64,000 bases of DNA from Colius striatus (Eukaryota; Chordata; Aves; Coliiformes; Coliidae). Under the pieces are notes generated by a model that did no database searches, was not told the origin of the DNA, and saw only the letters and a list, made by a program, of their open reading frames with translations. The stretch covers positions 141,154,671 through 141,218,670 of the forward strand of contig NC_084759.1 of NCBI RefSeq assembly GCF_028858725.1, in the 5' to 3' direction. Positions 1 to 14,421 of the stretch are shown here, one piece after another. Made by a program: the position numbers and the translations under genes. Positions within the stretch are counted from its first letter, which is position 1. The number at the start of each line of letters is the position of its first letter.

Positions 1-3000
1 AGAATGAGATGGTGGCAGCAGCATCCAGGCAGCAGTATAAGGCAGCTCTCCTCTTGCGCCATAACCCAGTGCTCAGTACTAAAAATGGATACAAAAAACT
101 TATGGATGCTAATTCCTCATCCTTGCAATGAAACAGGGTGTTTTCAACTTGATACCAATATTCTCAAAGGTTTTAAAATTAGCCTTATACTCTAACTTCA
201 AATTCTATCACACCTGTAGCATACAGATGCCAAAACCTTGAGCACATCACTGGGTCTGGAAAATACGAGGCTGGAAAACACTGAAAAACTTTTTGCATAT
301 TACTTTTTACACATTAAAAAAAAAAAAGCTTTTAACAAAGGAAAGTTATGGCACTCATAGGACTTTTGTTTCTCCCTCAAACTATAGGAAACACGGTGAG
401 CATATGCAAGGTGCAGTTCCTTAAGCAGCCACTGAAGCAGCAGAGAGACATAGGTGGTCAACAACAAGTATAATGAGTGGAATCCTCAGTCAAAACCCAT
501 GGAGACGTCCTGGCCTGTTTAGGGCTGTGTGCCAGTGGGAATGGGGAAGATGACATTTAGGTGTAGAGGAGAACATTGTCTGTACTGCACTTGATTGTTT
601 CTCCTGAAGAGCCGTGAAGTGCATTTTTCTTTGACAATATTTTACTTTTCATTAGATGACAGAAAGCCCTTGGCTGATTTACAACATATGCATGGACACC
701 AACTCATTTAATCCAAGTGCATTCTCCAGGCTATCTGGGGACAAGATTTTTTGATAGAGTAGTGCCAAACATGTTGATCTGGTACCAAGTAAGCCAAACA
801 CCAACTAAATTGGGCAGGATAAGAGTGTGTCGTCTTCTCTGCTCCACGCTCTTGATAAGAGAAGACCACCTTCTGGCCACTTTGCAACTATCACCCGTGT
901 CTGCTCACAGTCCCCACGTTGAGGAAGCTGCCCTCTCCATTTCACACAAGTGCACCCCAGGCACGCAGGGCAGTGAAGGGTTAATTTAATTAGTTCTGTG
1001 TGTGCTCAAAGAATTACGGGCAACTTCATTTAATTATTAAGTAGCCAATCAGGTAATCTCTGTATCTGATTAGCACACTAATGAAATAATGTCTTCCAGT
1101 TCAAAGCTGTCATTCCAATCAGGAGACAGCCCTTCAGCTAGAAGGAAAAGCTGGCCAGGTTTCCATGGTCTTAAGGCTTAGGATTTTGAAGAGGCGATGG
1201 GAGCAGGGTGTAGAAACCTTTCCACCTTCCTTCTAATGGTCTCTGCCTCTGCACAGAACAGTGTGGCTCTTACTTCCAGATGGATGGGCATGTTGGTTCA
1301 GGAGAGACTCCCTGATGCTCCAGGCAAGTGTCTCGCGTCATCACTACCTCGTGGCCCTCTTCTTGCACTCGCAGATGCCCAGGAAGACTCCAGTAAACCA
1401 GAGCTCGGAGAGAGACAGACAGCCAGGCCATTAGCTTATCACCTAGGCACTGCCAACTGAGAGATCTGCTAAATATGTGGGGCATGACTCTGCTATGGTC
1501 CACATGGGAGAGGAGTCACACAGCAAAGCCACTATAGCACTAAGAGGAAGCCAGAAACCCTCCTCCCTCCCCCACACCATGGCTCTGCTCCTGTGTCATA
1601 TGCAGTTATTTCCAGCCTGGGGAAAAGTGCAAGGCGGCAGCTGTCACACGAAGCAAGGACTTGCCCCTTTTAAACAGGGATTTCAGGACTAAATGACCCA
1701 TTACAATTAACACAGCTGCAAGAACTGGGACACTTCCACACAGCCAGAGCGCGGGGCTTTGGGAGTGGGGGGAGGAAAGGAGAATAGCAGAGGGTTAGGA
1801 TCATACTTTTAAGACCTGGCTTGGAGTCTCCAGCCTCTCCACTAATTTAAGTATTAGCTCAGCTGTCCTCTTCCAACTGCTGCCGCTCAGCCTAAATACA
1901 GCGAGGCAAAGCTGCGCTGGGGCCTGTGGCCCAGCCTGAGCCCGCCACACTACTTCCTTCATCCATCCTCCAAGCACCTTACTTGCACCACCATTCCTGC
2001 TCAGACTCATCCCATAAACTCCCTTTCCCAAAGAGCAGCTCTGGCTACTCCACTACGCAACAGTGGCATGGCTGCTATTTGCGTAACTGCACACAGCCTA
2101 ACTTCTAATTAGCCATCCCAGCTTTATCAGAGGAGCTACAGCAGGATGTGGCTCAGCACGACTGACCCATCCCAGCGTTTATCTGAGGAGCCCAACAGAT
2201 GTTGCTGTCCAAGCTCAAGCCTGTGCTGCCATACTTGTACTTCTATACGTCCTCTCCTGCCAGTTTATATGCTAACTCAGCTCCAATTGCTGCGGCTGCC
2301 AGCGTGCCTTCACGTGTTGAGTGCTAGATCACCTTCCCGGCAATGCTTCCACTCTCCTGGTACATTTCCCAGGAAAACAGAAGAGCCTCCAGGATGCTCA
2401 CACCAAACTGCACTAGTTTTGTTTCAGTTACCACACTGAAAACAAATACAGAGAGAATCCCAAGGGGAGGCAGAAAAATTGCAAGCAGTCCCTAGCCAGC
2501 CAGCCAGCCAGCTGGCTTTCTATTAGAACGCCTAAGTGTTGATACTTTTTGTTGACCCTTTTTTCCTGAGCACATCCCATGAACAAAAAACAGCACTGCT
2601 GAGAGGGAAGATGTACTTCCCCTCTCTTCTTGCTGCTGACTACAGCCATTCCAAATGAAGAAAACCGGTTAGATCAAGAAATTCAGGCTTGGACAGCACA
2701 ATGAAGCATCCACTAATAATCAATCCCTTCACAAGAGCCTTCCTGCCAACTGGCTATGGACTAGGCAATGATTATAAATTTTAGTTACTCCTCCAAGGAA
2801 AAACATCACAACATCACATGGCAGTCCAGGTTCATCCTTTAATTCTGACGCCAGTCCTGCTTACAAAAAAACCCAAACCCAAGTCTTTCTAACTGCCTCT
2901 CCTGAAAAAATCTCAGCCCTGAAATCCAAAGCTGGGTTCATCCCAGCATGTACTTCACTAGTGACAAAAAAAACCCACCCCAGCCCAAAAAGAGTGATAA

Positions 3001-6000
3001 AAACTCATATCATTAAAGTCAGCAGAAAATTCTAAAAATGACGAGGTGAGTTTATTGCCAACCAAGATAAGTTGTCACCATCATATTTTTGTCATCCCGC
3101 TACCTCAGGAAGCGCAGGCAGAAGAACCTGCCATGGCAGAGCTGCCTCAACACTTATTAACCAGCACACAGATGCAATTTGAGCCCGACTTAAGCGCAAG
3201 CGACTGAAGCAGCCACCTGGGGACCTGCATTCCTTGACAACTCTGCCGCCCTGCACATTCCAGCCCCCTCATCCCCAAGCTCTGAAACCAGGTCAGGGAG
3301 GCACAGCATGACCTGATCTCCACCTCTGATAGCACCAAGCCCTGTCCCATCCCCTCTTGCCACCCTCACCAGAGTCAGGCCACACGCGCTGCTGCCCTCC
3401 TTGCACAGAAAGGGATACAGATACCCGTCCGCACATGTGAAGGGACTCCCTCTCAATGCCACTGCTATTTGCGGATCACCCACCATCCAAAACTTCCCAA
3501 AATGAGAAAGTCCAGGCGTTTGGCAGGTCAGGCACTTACTACAGTGAGTAGTTTGTTCCGCCGAGGGACTCGTTACACCCTCCCAAATTACACATTGCCC
3601 TTTACGGGATGCCACAGCAGCTGGAATCTGCTCCCTTCTCACATTCCTTAATAAGCACTTCCATCGGAGAGCAGGGTGGATGCAGGGCATCAGCTGCAGT
3701 TAATCATAACCAAGAGCTGGGCTCCCTTTCCCTGTGCTCTGCGGCACTATCTGCAGTCTAAGAATATCCAGCACCACCCACCCTGCTGGGGCAGGGGGAG
3801 TCAAGTGGTCCGAGCTCCCAGGCATTACAGGTCTCCCTGTTACAGGAGACTTTCACTCTGCCTCCCCCAAAGCAGCAGCCTTCAGAGGGGCCCCTCAATA
3901 GCTGGTTGAGATCCTACAGATCATGGAAAGATAATCCATTGCACTACTAATGCACTACTGCAGCTGTCCATGGAGAAAATCCCCTTTCAACCAAAAAAAC
4001 CCCCTCAAGCCTTTGATCCTCTCCAACACACAATTATCTTAAGGGCAAAATAGTCTTCTGTGCCTCAGCACCTTGTATTGGGCTGAAAGAAAGGAAATTG
4101 AGACTACTATTCCCTGTTTATTCTACATGGCTGCCCTGTCCGACAAGGCAAGCTGCTCCAGCTTCTTCAGTACAGGCAAGCAAATCCTGATGGATAGATA
4201 CCTGCATGGCTGGGTGACCAGAGCCTCAGGGAAACTTTTTCTGGGGGAAAATGGTTTGGTTTTTTTTTAAAAAAGAAAAGCCTGAATTTCTATGAAAGAT
4301 CAGAACACGTTGCACTATCTTGTTTTTGTGCAAGACAGCCAACTGCACTGTAGTTTAATTCATTACAACTGCATGTTTGGGTCTGACTTTGGAAGGAAGA
4401 ATTTCATAGATCACCATCAACTTCAGTTTAAACTTTTCTGACCAGAATATGAACTTAAAAGATAAAAAGAAAAAGACATAAATATAGCAAACCTTGCTAT
4501 ATAGTACTGAAAAACAACCCCTCAATGCCTTTTATAGAGGCCAACAAGGGCTCTTCCCCAGCTGCCCCCCTTGCCGCATGACCTCTTGTTACCTGTGCAG
4601 TCTCACTCCACCTGCTACCCAGGGCTGCAGTGAGATAAGCATTTCTTTCAGCAGAAGGGTCAGCTATAAAAAGCCCTTCTCCTCCCCACTGCCTGTTTCC
4701 ATTCCCGTGCCACTGCTTCAGTAGTGCTGGTACAACCCTTTCGTGGTGCTGTGGAGGGAGCTGGTTGGGGTAACTGCTCCTGGTCAGGCATAGCTCACTT
4801 AAAGGAAAAAAAAGTGTGTGGTTTTTAATCCAGCTGAGCAGTTTTACTGATGTCCATGATGGGTGGCAGGAGCTGCAGTGGGAAGGCAGCTTGAGAATTG
4901 ATGTCCTTGGGTTCCATCAGACACTGCTTATGAGTCTACACTAACACCACAGCAAAAACCCTCCAGTGAAGAATACAAAAATAGGAAAGTCACTTCTCTA
5001 ATGCCCTGACATCCTATTAATTTCAGAGGTACTCACAACTGCACTTTATGCAAGGATTTTTTCAGAAAACATCTAAAAATCACAAGGAAGTATTACTCTG
5101 TGTGCACATTTCTCCGTCAGTCAACCACATTAATAAGCTTTTAATTTAACCAAGAGTAACAGAAGTGCTGGAGTCTTGGACACACAGCTTTAATAACGAG
5201 CACTCACCATACCTGTCCTCTGCAATCATCCCAAACGTGTTTACATGCCAATACACACACACAGCCTAGAAGCTGCATGGGACAAGACACAGTCTCTGCA
5301 AGCAGATGATGCCAAAAAGAGAGGAGAAGGACTGAGGAATGGCAGATGCAGGGATGTGAAGGGCTGCCAGCCTCCATGTTCAGACTGGAAGCCCTTCTGA
5401 AACCAGGGCTCACCTTTACTTGCAAGTACAATGTAGTCTGCATTTGAAAACACATTTCGCTTTCACCGAGTGCCCTTAATGTTACTTATTGAGGTGTCAC
5501 AAAGCAACTTTTGTGATGGTCCAGTAAGGGTTAGGTCTAAGTGAGGTCTTAAAATAGCACAGGAGAGCGTGAAAGGAGTCTTGCTTGCTGGGTTCTTTTG
5601 CCCATTTTTTCAGCATTTGAACCTTCCCAGCACACCAGAAGAGGGAGCCTTTGACTCCTCTCCCATGCTCATCATTTGTTTTATATTAGTAACAATGACA
5701 AGCTCTATTAAGAGTCAAGCTCTTTAAGTGAATTCTCACCCTTTGCCTCCTAAAACAAACAAAAAACCCAAGCAGAAAAACCCCAAACCAACCAATCAAA
5801 CCTACAGCCCTCTTTGCCTTGTGTTACAGTTATATAAATATTTTTGCTGCCACACAACTACCTTTGTACAGGACTCACCAGAAATGAGAAATCTAGCTCT
5901 GCCTTCTAACCCTACTGCCATGCAAAGCTCTAGCCCCTTTAAGGCAGGTTTAACGGGAGAGAAAGAGACAGAGAATTCATGGCTTTACCAGTGCGGAAAA

Positions 6001-9000
6001 GACCCTCCAGAGCTCCTTTTACATCACCATCCACAGGAACCAGGACTAGAGTTTGAAAAGCCACAGAGGGTTGACTCAACAGCTTGCAGCCACCGAAAGC
6101 TCCAGGTCCCGTTCTCACCACAGAAATACAACCCCTCCAAAAGTCCAGCCAGGACCCAGAGAGCAGCTGTGCTGGCACAGTGGAAGGGGCAGACAACAGT
6201 CAGAAGTGTGGCCAGGGCAAGGACTTGGGAGTAAGAACTTCCTTCTGGCAGCCACCAGGCCCTGAAACCAAAGCTTTGGGTTTCACTGCTTTCTCAGCAC
6301 TGCTTGTTCCCTCCTTCCCACTGGGCTGAACACACCAGCTCAACCACCCCAATGTAAAATCCAATACAGACATTCTCTGCTACCATCCTGTTGCTGAACT
6401 AAGCTACACTGGTACAGGGAGGACCTGAACCAGTGTAAATACATCTAGAGTGAAAAAGTGTGCACTGCTGAAATCAGATCAATCCTAAAACTACGTTTAA
6501 CTAGTGGCCTGACCCAGGGCAGAGGTGACCTAAGGACCATTACACCCCTCATATTTCATATTAACTCAATATTAACTTTATATAAATACCTTGTCCAGCA
6601 GCTCTGACTTTGATGATACCAGAACTGTGGCTTTTTTTTTTTTTTTTCCAGCAAAAAACTAGTGTCTTAGCTAGGCATTTACAGGATATAAAGAGTTTGT
6701 CAAAGAGCTGAGCCAACTCTGAAAGGAGTTGCCACGTTGGGCCACCTCAGGGAAAAGCAAAGACCTTGACTGCCACCAGCTCAAAGCATCAAGTTATTCC
6801 CCCATCCACAGTAAAGGCAGACTTAAAATCCCCCTCAAAGAGGAAAAACGTGTTCTGGCAGTAAGCAAACCACACTAGGACCATTTTCTCCTTCCCCCCC
6901 CCCATCAGCTGTTTTCTGTGCCTCGAACAAAAGGCCACAAACCCCTCCTAATTGCAGGAGCCCTGCACCTAACAGACTCTTCTCCCAGGGCCCTCCTCCC
7001 CAGGAACTGGGGGAGAACTGGGCCACAATAGGAAGGAGAGCGGCTAAAGGGAATAGATCTGTTAAATTAACACATTTTCTGTCAACCAAATCAGCTGCCC
7101 CTAGTGCCATTGTTGGTGAAACAATGGAGACCCCAGGAATGGGCACCCATTAAAAGGAACAAGCCTGCTGAAAGGATACACTCTGAGGCACAGCCTTGTG
7201 TGTTTAACAGGATTCTCTACTGTAAGGAAGGAGGAATCACTAGGCTGCATTGTTCCCACTGCCACAGCAGATGCTGTTGCTTCTGGTAACGAGGAGGGGG
7301 GGAAAAAGGAAAAAAGAAAAGAAAAATAATTTTCATACCTACCTACAATCTGGCTTACATGGTAAACTTTTAATTTGGGAACTTTTAACTCCTTGGCTGT
7401 TGTCATTTCTGCCTATAGCCTTTTTCTCGAGGAGAGTTTTGCCTGAAAGAAGTCTATGAAAGCATCCATTGCCATTACAAAAGTTAATTCTTCACCCTTC
7501 ATGCAGGCACTTAACAGATGCCAGGGGCAGAATGGCACAGCTATGCCGGCATTATTCGAGGAGAGAGAAAGACTGCAGTTAAGCAGGTCTACATATAAAG
7601 CTGCAACACTTTAACGGTGTTACTTTTAGCTGTTTGGTTGGAGTGGAATTCCAAAAGGAACAAACTTTTGGGGCCTAATTTAGATGCACTATGCAGAGGT
7701 TTACATCAGCTACACTGAACTGGTACAGGTTTGTGGTAGTCGAGTCTTTGTAAACAAAGCAGACTGTGAAGTCATATTTAGGCTACCACGCAGAGCATCT
7801 TTTTTTTTTTTCTTTCCACCCCTAGCTGTGAAAGACTTGCACCAAACTATGTTACATTGGTTTTTAAACAAGCTCAGCTTAAACCATTAAACTTGTGGGT
7901 GCACAAACACGATAGCACAAACACCAGGCACAGTTTTCAGAGTCGGCTTCGTTAGCAGAAGAGGCAATTGCCTCCAGCTACTAACATCACAGAAAATACC
8001 AACCTCCATGTCCTCCACTCAAATCTCAAAAATTCTTATGGCAGTCCACTTTCTCTTCTGCCTTCGACTGCAACAGTCATTCCCCAAGTCCCCTGTCACC
8101 TAACTCAGATCCATTCAAAATGTTGCTGTCAAAATAACCTTCCTCATCCATTGTTCAGACACCCTTTGGCTGTGTGCAGTCACTTCTTGTTTCTTTTCAT
8201 AGGCTTGAGATAATGTTTTAACTCACATATCAGCCTCCTGAACTACCTATTCCTTCTTTTTGTATCCAGCTACACTAGACTCTCATTATATAAAACGTAA
8301 ACACTTGTTAAAAAGTTTAAGATCTACAGTTGGAAAAGATGTGACTGGCATTTGAAATGGAAACTGATATAATGCTTTCCAATTTGCAGACCACTTGAAA
8401 CAACAGCTCCGAGAAGTATCTCTCTCTGCCTCCCCCTCCATTAATCTCAATGAACTCTAGAGCCCAATACTGACATGTAGAGTGTTAATGATTCTATTAT
8501 GAACAGAATAAGTAAGGCAGCAAAAGTGAAGACCAGCAAAGTAAGAATGGCTGCTGGAATAGACGTGGGGAGAGGGATGAGGCACTGCTGAAGCCACAAA
8601 AACAGTGGATGGGAAGAGGTAGAGAGAACAATAAAAACAATACTAACTCTCCATTGCATTCTTGTTTTTTAAACTTGAGTTTCAAACAATACCCAGTCTA
8701 CACCCTCTACTCTGACGAAGCTGATGCTGCCTGGGAGCAGCAGAGCCACAATGGAGTGACTGGTGGTGTATAACCCGAATTCACACACTGGTACATAAAC
8801 TGGTCTCTTTGCACAATGGTGTTAACACTTTTTCTTCTTGGTATTTTGAAGTCCATCATTTTTTTCCCCAATCCTGTCTACTCGCCATACAGCACCTCTC
8901 CCTGCACTGCTGATTACCTTTCCTCAGACGATTTGATTTTTCTAAAGCTAAGCACTTTGCACAAGGGGGGAAGTTTTAGTGAGCAGATCTATTGTTCATC

Positions 9001-12000
9001 CTTATTTCAGACAGTCAGTGCCCACTCCCTTCCACTTCAATGTTGTCTACTGCCAACAGGCAAATAGTAAGAGGGGCAGACATTCTAATGTCTGAACTAT
9101 TCTACTGAAAAAGCATTTAAACTTGCTTACACTTCCCCTCTATGAGTAGAGACAATCTACATGAATTCACTGATACTTTGGTCAGCTTGCTGATCGAACT
9201 TACTTAGATTCTAAATTCTTCTCATCAGAACTACTTGGCCATCTTGGCTATCATACAACACAAGGCATCGGTAGATGTCTACCTTGCTACTGTAATATAA
9301 ATAATAATGAACTACCAAACTAGAACACCTATAGAGAGGTGAGGGCTCAACACTCAAGTATTGTACCACACTGCTTGAGCAGTAACTCCTTTAAAAACCA
9401 CTGGTGTCACAGATCACAAGGGACTCCCTCCTCCTCCCCTTGAAGGGCACAGAGCAATGAGCTTCAGAGAGAAATTTTAGCAGGACCTAACATGACAGGA
9501 CAGTGGAGGTTCAGAGCACGAGGCCATCCTGTCCTCTCTAGGAAAAGGACATTTTGAAAAGTATTAAAGTTCTAACATTCGTGGAGTTTTACACACTTTA
9601 AAGCATGTTTGCTTTAAAAGTTCTACCTGGTTGCACAGACAGAACAATCCCCCGTGTTCTTTGCTCTCTCTTTCACAAGGCCACAGCACAGCTCTCCCTC
9701 TCTCCACACTCTTCCTTCTCCTGGGCGACCCACAGGAGCAGTAGCAGCTGCTGGTTTGTAGCAGCCACATAATATTCCTGACAGAAGGAGCCTGTTCAGG
9801 AGCTGATACAGAAGATACTGCGCTACAGGAGGAAAAAGGTGGGTAAGAGCAGTGGTGCCCTGTATGTGGGTGGGAGGAACATACCTAAAGGTAGAGCCAG
9901 AGCCCAAAATGCTAGGAAGGAGCAAAAGGCAAGGGAAAGCATCTTAAAGCTGTAGCGAAAACAGCAGAGGCAATTTGCCCAAAGGCGCTTTTAAAAACCA
10001 CAGGAAAAGATTTATGTTTTCCCCGTGTAATGTGGCTTTTCCCCCTTTTCCAAATAAACCAAGTTAACAACAATGTTTTTACTATTTTCAAGCACGTTCT
10101 GGAAAGTCACCTCCTCTCAACCTACCCAGGCTGAGGTTCCTAAATGTTTTAGTCCACAGCGCCTGGAAGCACATGCCAAAGATCTGGGTGGCCATGCCAC
10201 ATTGGCTTCTCTCCAGTGTTTTCAGGTTGTGCTGAAATATGGTTGAAAATGTTAAATATTCCCTGAATATCTTCAATGCAAACAACCCCTACAACTGCCA
10301 GGAGGATATTTCAGTTGCAGGGGGGAGGGCACACAGCCAGGAGACACTTTGTCACGAGAGGTGTCCCACATTACAGTCCAGTCTTGAAGAGGGAAACAAA
10401 TCACTCCCTATCATCGCCTGCACTAACTTGACTGTGGAAAGCATCCTTTCTGTCCATCAAGGCAAAGCTTACCAAAAAAAATGATGTGTCCTTTACAGCT
10501 AGACGTTCTCCTGCTGGAGTACTCTTAGGAGTGGGTAAGGGCAAACCCAGTGGATGTAGATTTCACAAACCACTGAGAAAGAAGCCACCGTGATTCTGTG
10601 AAAAGCCCACTTCTGAAAGGGCATGAAAGTTTTGTACAGCAGATGGCTGACAAGGCAGCCATTTAAAAGGGGAGGAGGAGGAAGAAAAAACAAAATAATA
10701 AAAAAAGCCCCACTCCAGAAGGCAGAAGTGCTCTCTGCCATCCTCAGAGACCCACGTAAAAAACACGGCATGAAGCCAAACCCATCCCTGAGCACCCGCT
10801 CCTGGCCCACTGAACTTTTGACCTGCTGGCGGTAGCTGAACCCCTCCTGAGTCCATCGCCGGGTGATGCTGCAGCAGAGATTTGAAAAGAGGAGCCCTGC
10901 GCCTGTCAGGCGCCTGCATCTGCCAGAGCCAGCATGGGGGCCGGCTGCGCCCATCCCCTCCATGAACAATGCCCAGGGCCTGGCCTGATGGATGCGCTTC
11001 TTTCAGTTTTGGACACCCTGTCCCCGTAGCTACCCGCGTTGGTCCAGCAAAAAGAAAACCAAAACATCTGCTTCCCAGGTTCCTGACATCCAGCTGCTGA
11101 CCGCAGCCCTGCATCTGGAAGCTTCACTTTCTTTTGGGCCAATAATCAGAGGGCAAAAGCTTTGCATTTAAAAAGAAATGAAAAGAGAAAAAGAAAAAAA
11201 AAAAGAAAAAGAAAAGAGAGAGCTCTGTGCTGCCTCCCTGCACTAAAGCCCTCAAACTTCTCAAATACCATCAGCAAATCTGCTCACACAGGAGGGATGG
11301 TTCCAGATGGCCTATCATTACAGAGCTTTGCAGCTAGCCATGGACAGATCAACCAGAAGAAAATAAAATCAGTGAAGAGAGGGAAGAAAAACAAAAGATA
11401 ACTACGGCTTTAAACAAAAACCAAAAAACAAAACCAACCACAAAACAACCAAGAACCACAAACTACTGAAAACATATTGGAAGATCAGGTTTTGTCTGGT
11501 TTGAGGACTGCAGGGACTATAGCAGTGAAACCTTAACCTCACCGGTGCTAAAATCAGAGGGAGGGAGAGCAGGGGATATTTGTTACAAGCAGAATTAACA
11601 TTTGTTTAAAACTTTCGGGTTTTATAACAATGTTGTAAGAACTGAGTGCCGAACTTCATCTGCTAGAGATACACTAGTATCAGGAAAAGGGGGGAAAAAA
11701 AAGCCACCATCTAGGATCTAACTTCAGAGCCGCTCAGCCCTCCTAGGACAGCGAGAATGTCCTCTAAGAAGAGCTGACTCCATCCTGAGTAAGGAGATCC
11801 CTTAGAGACGCAGGACAGAGTCAGATAAACGTTTGCTGTGAAGCTGAAGGAGTTTGAGCACGACCATCCTCCAACTGAAACCCTCTGAGCCCCAGTTCTT
11901 CATTTCTGCTTCTACACACAAGAGAACAGGTTCACTCAAACCACCTGTTTTACTTGGCATCCAAACGAACCCGGGCATTCACCCCTGAGTTACCCATGAG

Positions 12001-14421
12001 GGGCAATAACTTCTCAAACCACTTGCATTTGGCCACAATCACACCTCCCCACAAGATAACCAAGATAAAGCAAAACAAAAAAACCCCACATTTGTAGATG
12101 AGGACAGTTTCCATTTTAGATGACTTGCTTGTGTTTTATTTGCCCCTAATACTTGCCTCAAGTCCTAATTTTCCCCTAAGCCTCTAGAAGAACAGTCATC
12201 TCATTCAGAAGCCCTTGAAGCTCAAAGTCCATCCATCTCAGAGGAAGTAGTGAGACAGCCAGAATGGGCACCAGCACTCCCAGGTCCAAAACCAAGAACG
12301 AATCCTTCTTTATGCAGCCAAATAAGGTACAAGTCAAAAATCACATGGAATTACTCTATAGGGAAAAAAAAATGTTGAAGTCCCATCATTGGCCGTCAAT
12401 TTGACACCATTAATTTTTCAGGCATGCTCTTTCTGCAAAGTGCCCTTTACCAGGTCTCCTCAAAACCAGAGATGAGAATGGAACAACTATGCCAGGCAAC
12501 GGGTAACAAGATGGTGAGCTTTAAGGAACAGCGAGTTTTGAAACCGCCTGTGCTGGGCTGCCTGCACCGTGCTGGGGAAGGTGGCTTACTCCACATGCCT
12601 GAGGAGATCTGACATCTCTTCTCTCGCAGATCATTCGACTTCAACGATTTCCACCATCCCCCGGACAACCACCGCCGTGAATCAGAATTCCCACTGTCCC
12701 TCGGACAAACGCCATCCTTTACAGCGGGTTTCTGCCAAATGCTGAAGGCCATCCACGCTCACGGAGGTTTTTGGCGACGTTTTCGGTGGGCTGCTTCTGC
12801 TCACCCACACCCTTCGCAAGTACTCCCCATCCCAGGCATTTCCCCCTCCAAAAAAACCAAGTTAATTTGTTAACTCCCCCACCCTGAGCGTGCTCCGGGA
12901 ACCAAAGGGGAGCCCCCATTTACTTCATTTGTGAAGCAAGCCAGATGCTAATTGCCTCCAAAGGTGAAAGGCTAGTGCCTTGGCCCTTTTATCATTGTAA
13001 ATTCAGGTTCCTTCAAGACTTTGCGCTGCTGAGCCCTGAGAGCCTCTCCCCCCACCCCTTAATGGTTTGGCATCAATAGGAGGGGGAGGGGAGTTCCCTT
13101 TCGCAAGAAGTTGCATCATTGAGAGACCTTATCCCCTTTCAAGATTTCGCACCGCATAAGGGATTCCCCCTCTACAGAAATTCACATCCTGCTCGAGGAG
13201 TTTTTGCTCTTTAGGGCTTCGCGCATCCCATTGAACTTTTAAGCATCTTTGGAATTCGCATTCACGGGGCAATTACTGTCTTTAAAAAACACACGCCGCC
13301 ACGTTATTCACCCGCTTTATTGCCAACGCGCTGGCAAGAATAGCTTTTCACAGTAAGCACAAAAGATTTCCTACCAGGACACACTTTGTTTGTAACATTG
13401 GTAGCCAGAGCACAAAATATTTACGGAACATTAGCCACGCACACGAAAATAAGAATTAAAAAAAAAAAGAAAGGAAAAGAAAAAAAAAAACACAAAGCAA
13501 AACCAGCCACACAAGAAAGTTACTGAGGAAAATGGGTTAGGAGGCACCAGAGCCGAGTTTTGCCTAGGCGGGGGACAGCGGCGGCGGCCCCGTCGCTGGC
13601 CCGGAGGCTCGGCGGGGCCGCACAATGAGCTGCGCTGTGCCCCGCGGGCGGCCCGGCCTGGCCGGGGCTTGCCGGGATGCGGGAGAAAAGGCTGCACCCG
13701 CCCGCCGCCCGGCTCGGCGGCGACCCCCGCGCTCCCCCCTCCCCGCAGCAGCACCGGCCAGGTGCGGACCTCCCTCCCCAACAAAAGGGACCAACTTGGG
13801 CGCAGGCGGAGCGGGCTGGTGACCTTCCCCGACAACAGTCGCGGGTAACCCCGGGGATGTGGGGGGGTTACTCGGCCGGGCCCGCCTCTCGCCGCCACCA
13901 TTTTGGGCACGGGGGACCCACCGCCGGCTCCGTGCCGAGTCTGTCCCCTGCCGCCACCTTTGTGTGCGGACACCGGCCCGGCGGAACAATGCGGCCCGGC
14001 GGCGTCCGGCCCCGCTCCACCCGCCGCTGCCCCCGCCGTGCTCCCCGCCGGGTCCGGGGCAGGAGGAGGTCCTGCCCACCGGCGCCCAGGGACGGGCGCG
14101 CCTAAAGTTTGCGAGCGTGCCGGGTGGGACTGGGAAGTTGTCGCGTCTGCCGCAAGCGCAAGGGAGACCCCGCGCCGCATCTCGCCGGGATCCGGCAGCT
14201 CACTGAGGGGGAAAGGCGGAGGGTGGGGGGCCGCCCCCCGCCCCATCGCGCACCAGCACGGGGCGCGGGGAGCAGCATGTGAGACCCACCAAGCAGCGGG
14301 GGCGCGGCGGGGACGGCGCGGCGGCACGCAAACAGATCGCGAGCTGGGGCGCGACCGGCCGGCGGCTGCCCGCCCGGCGGGGCGCGCACCGAGCGGGGGA
14401 CGGCGGCCACGGGCTTCTCAC
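1..14421 (-). other. CECR2: CECR2 intron 1 (partial, 5' part of the intron)
   Basis: On the minus strand the intron begins at 14421 with GTGAGA directly after the last base of coding exon 1 and continues past the left edge. I looked for the conserved second coding exon on the minus strand and did not find it. The stretch is mostly unique AT-moderate DNA with scattered purine-rich and A-rich tracts (for example 7291-7326, 10665-10700, 11167-11220, 13457-13491), a run of CAGC/AGCC units at 2496-2520 and a T run at 6632-6647. Open frames inside it are short, lack family resemblance and are read as chance. A homeodomain-site-rich block near 985-1095 is the best regulatory candidate. The intron assignment is inferred from the exon 1 donor. 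Confidence 0.85.
985..1095. promoter_or_regulatory. AT-rich block with clustered TAAT-core motifs (candidate enhancer)
   Basis: Within about 110 bases there are repeated homeodomain-type cores: a TTTAATTAG at about 985-995, TTTAATTATTAAG at about 1030-1043, and CTGATTAG and CTAATG at about 1067-1083, with a CCAATCAG at 1045-1052. The neighbours are not this dense. This is pattern recognition only; conservation in other birds would be needed to call it an enhancer. Confidence 0.25.

Noticed and set aside
5728..6234. 168-codon plus-strand open frame in CECR2 intron 1
   Set aside because: It starts in a low-complexity AAAC/CCAA tract and has no recognisable domain or conserved pattern.
1..14421. 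Search for CECR2 coding exon 2 on the minus strand
   Set aside because: No open frame flanked by splice sites resembles the conserved region that should follow LPDFEIE, so the exon is placed outside the window.
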